Source: Chrysemys picta bellii (taxonomy: Eukaryota > Chordata > Testudines > Emydidae). Taken from it: a stretch of DNA of 64,000 nt. Made by a program: the position numbers and the translations under genes. The DNA lies in contig NC_088809.1 in assembly GCF_011386835.1 (NCBI RefSeq), forward strand, positions 20,799,567 through 20,863,566, in the 5' to 3' direction. Below are positions 63,987-64,000 of the stretch, piece by piece (position 1 is the stretch's first letter; each line of letters opens with the position of its first letter). The notes under the pieces are model-generated. The model worked only from the letters and a program-made list of their open reading frames with translations, was not told where the DNA came from and made no database searches.

Positions 63987-64000
63987 TGTTCGTCAGAAAG

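Overview
The window looks like nuclear DNA from a sauropsid vertebrate, most likely a turtle. The evidence is the repeat content: several CR1 LINE lineages, tRNA-derived SINEs whose 3' tail is the CR1 tail (known from tortoises and turtles), abundant MIR/CORE-type SINE copies, hAT-type and fold-back MITEs, solo LTRs and (GT)n microsatellites. There are no bacterial operons, phage genes or CRISPR arrays. Most open frames are shadows of repeats or chance openings.

Only one stretch looks like a host protein-coding exon: 33745-34281 on the minus strand. It is a 178-codon frame with C/G-rich third positions, a strong Kozak start, a possible splice acceptor 15 bases upstream and an AATAAA signal about 30 bases after the stop. 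I do not recognise the protein.

Layout. 1-6.6 kb: CR1 tails, an LTR-like block at 1.1-1.9 kb and MIR-like SINEs. 7-16.8 kb: AT-rich repeat, fold-back MITE, candidate conserved noncoding blocks (8.8-9.5, 12.2-12.6, 14.4-14.8 kb), a turtle SINE, an internally deleted antisense CR1, a 1-kb hAT-like element and a Penelope-like 3' end. 20.8-25.8 kb: three sense-strand CR1 copies in a row from two lineages. 28.3-28.85 kb: GT-rich minisatellite. 30.5-31 kb: nested MITE/GC-rich repeat/SINE. 32.26-32.6 kb: a 59-60 bp minisatellite. 33.7-34.3 kb: the candidate exon. 35-38.7 kb: a 62-bp hAT MITE, AT-rich family copies and a 1184-bp solo LTR with a perfect target duplication. 41-48.9 kb: MIR copies, GC-rich repeat, a second LTR with three 26-bp CCAAT units and antisense CR1. 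50-52.8 kb: an hAT-like element nested in an older MITE, antisense SINE and CR1. 53-64 kb: GC-rich repeat, a clear TIR MITE, antisense CR1s, further candidate conserved blocks and a short solo LTR inserted in a MIR-like SINE.

The between-repeat sequence is notable for about a dozen 150-700 bp blocks that keep CpGs and homeodomain-like TAATTA/ATTA sites and match no repeat family I know. This resembles the regulatory surroundings of a developmental gene, but that is inference and needs alignment to other amniotes. No complete autonomous mobile element is present. All family assignments come from reading the sequence and memory of consensus patterns, so edges are approximate unless a target duplication or terminal repeat is cited.
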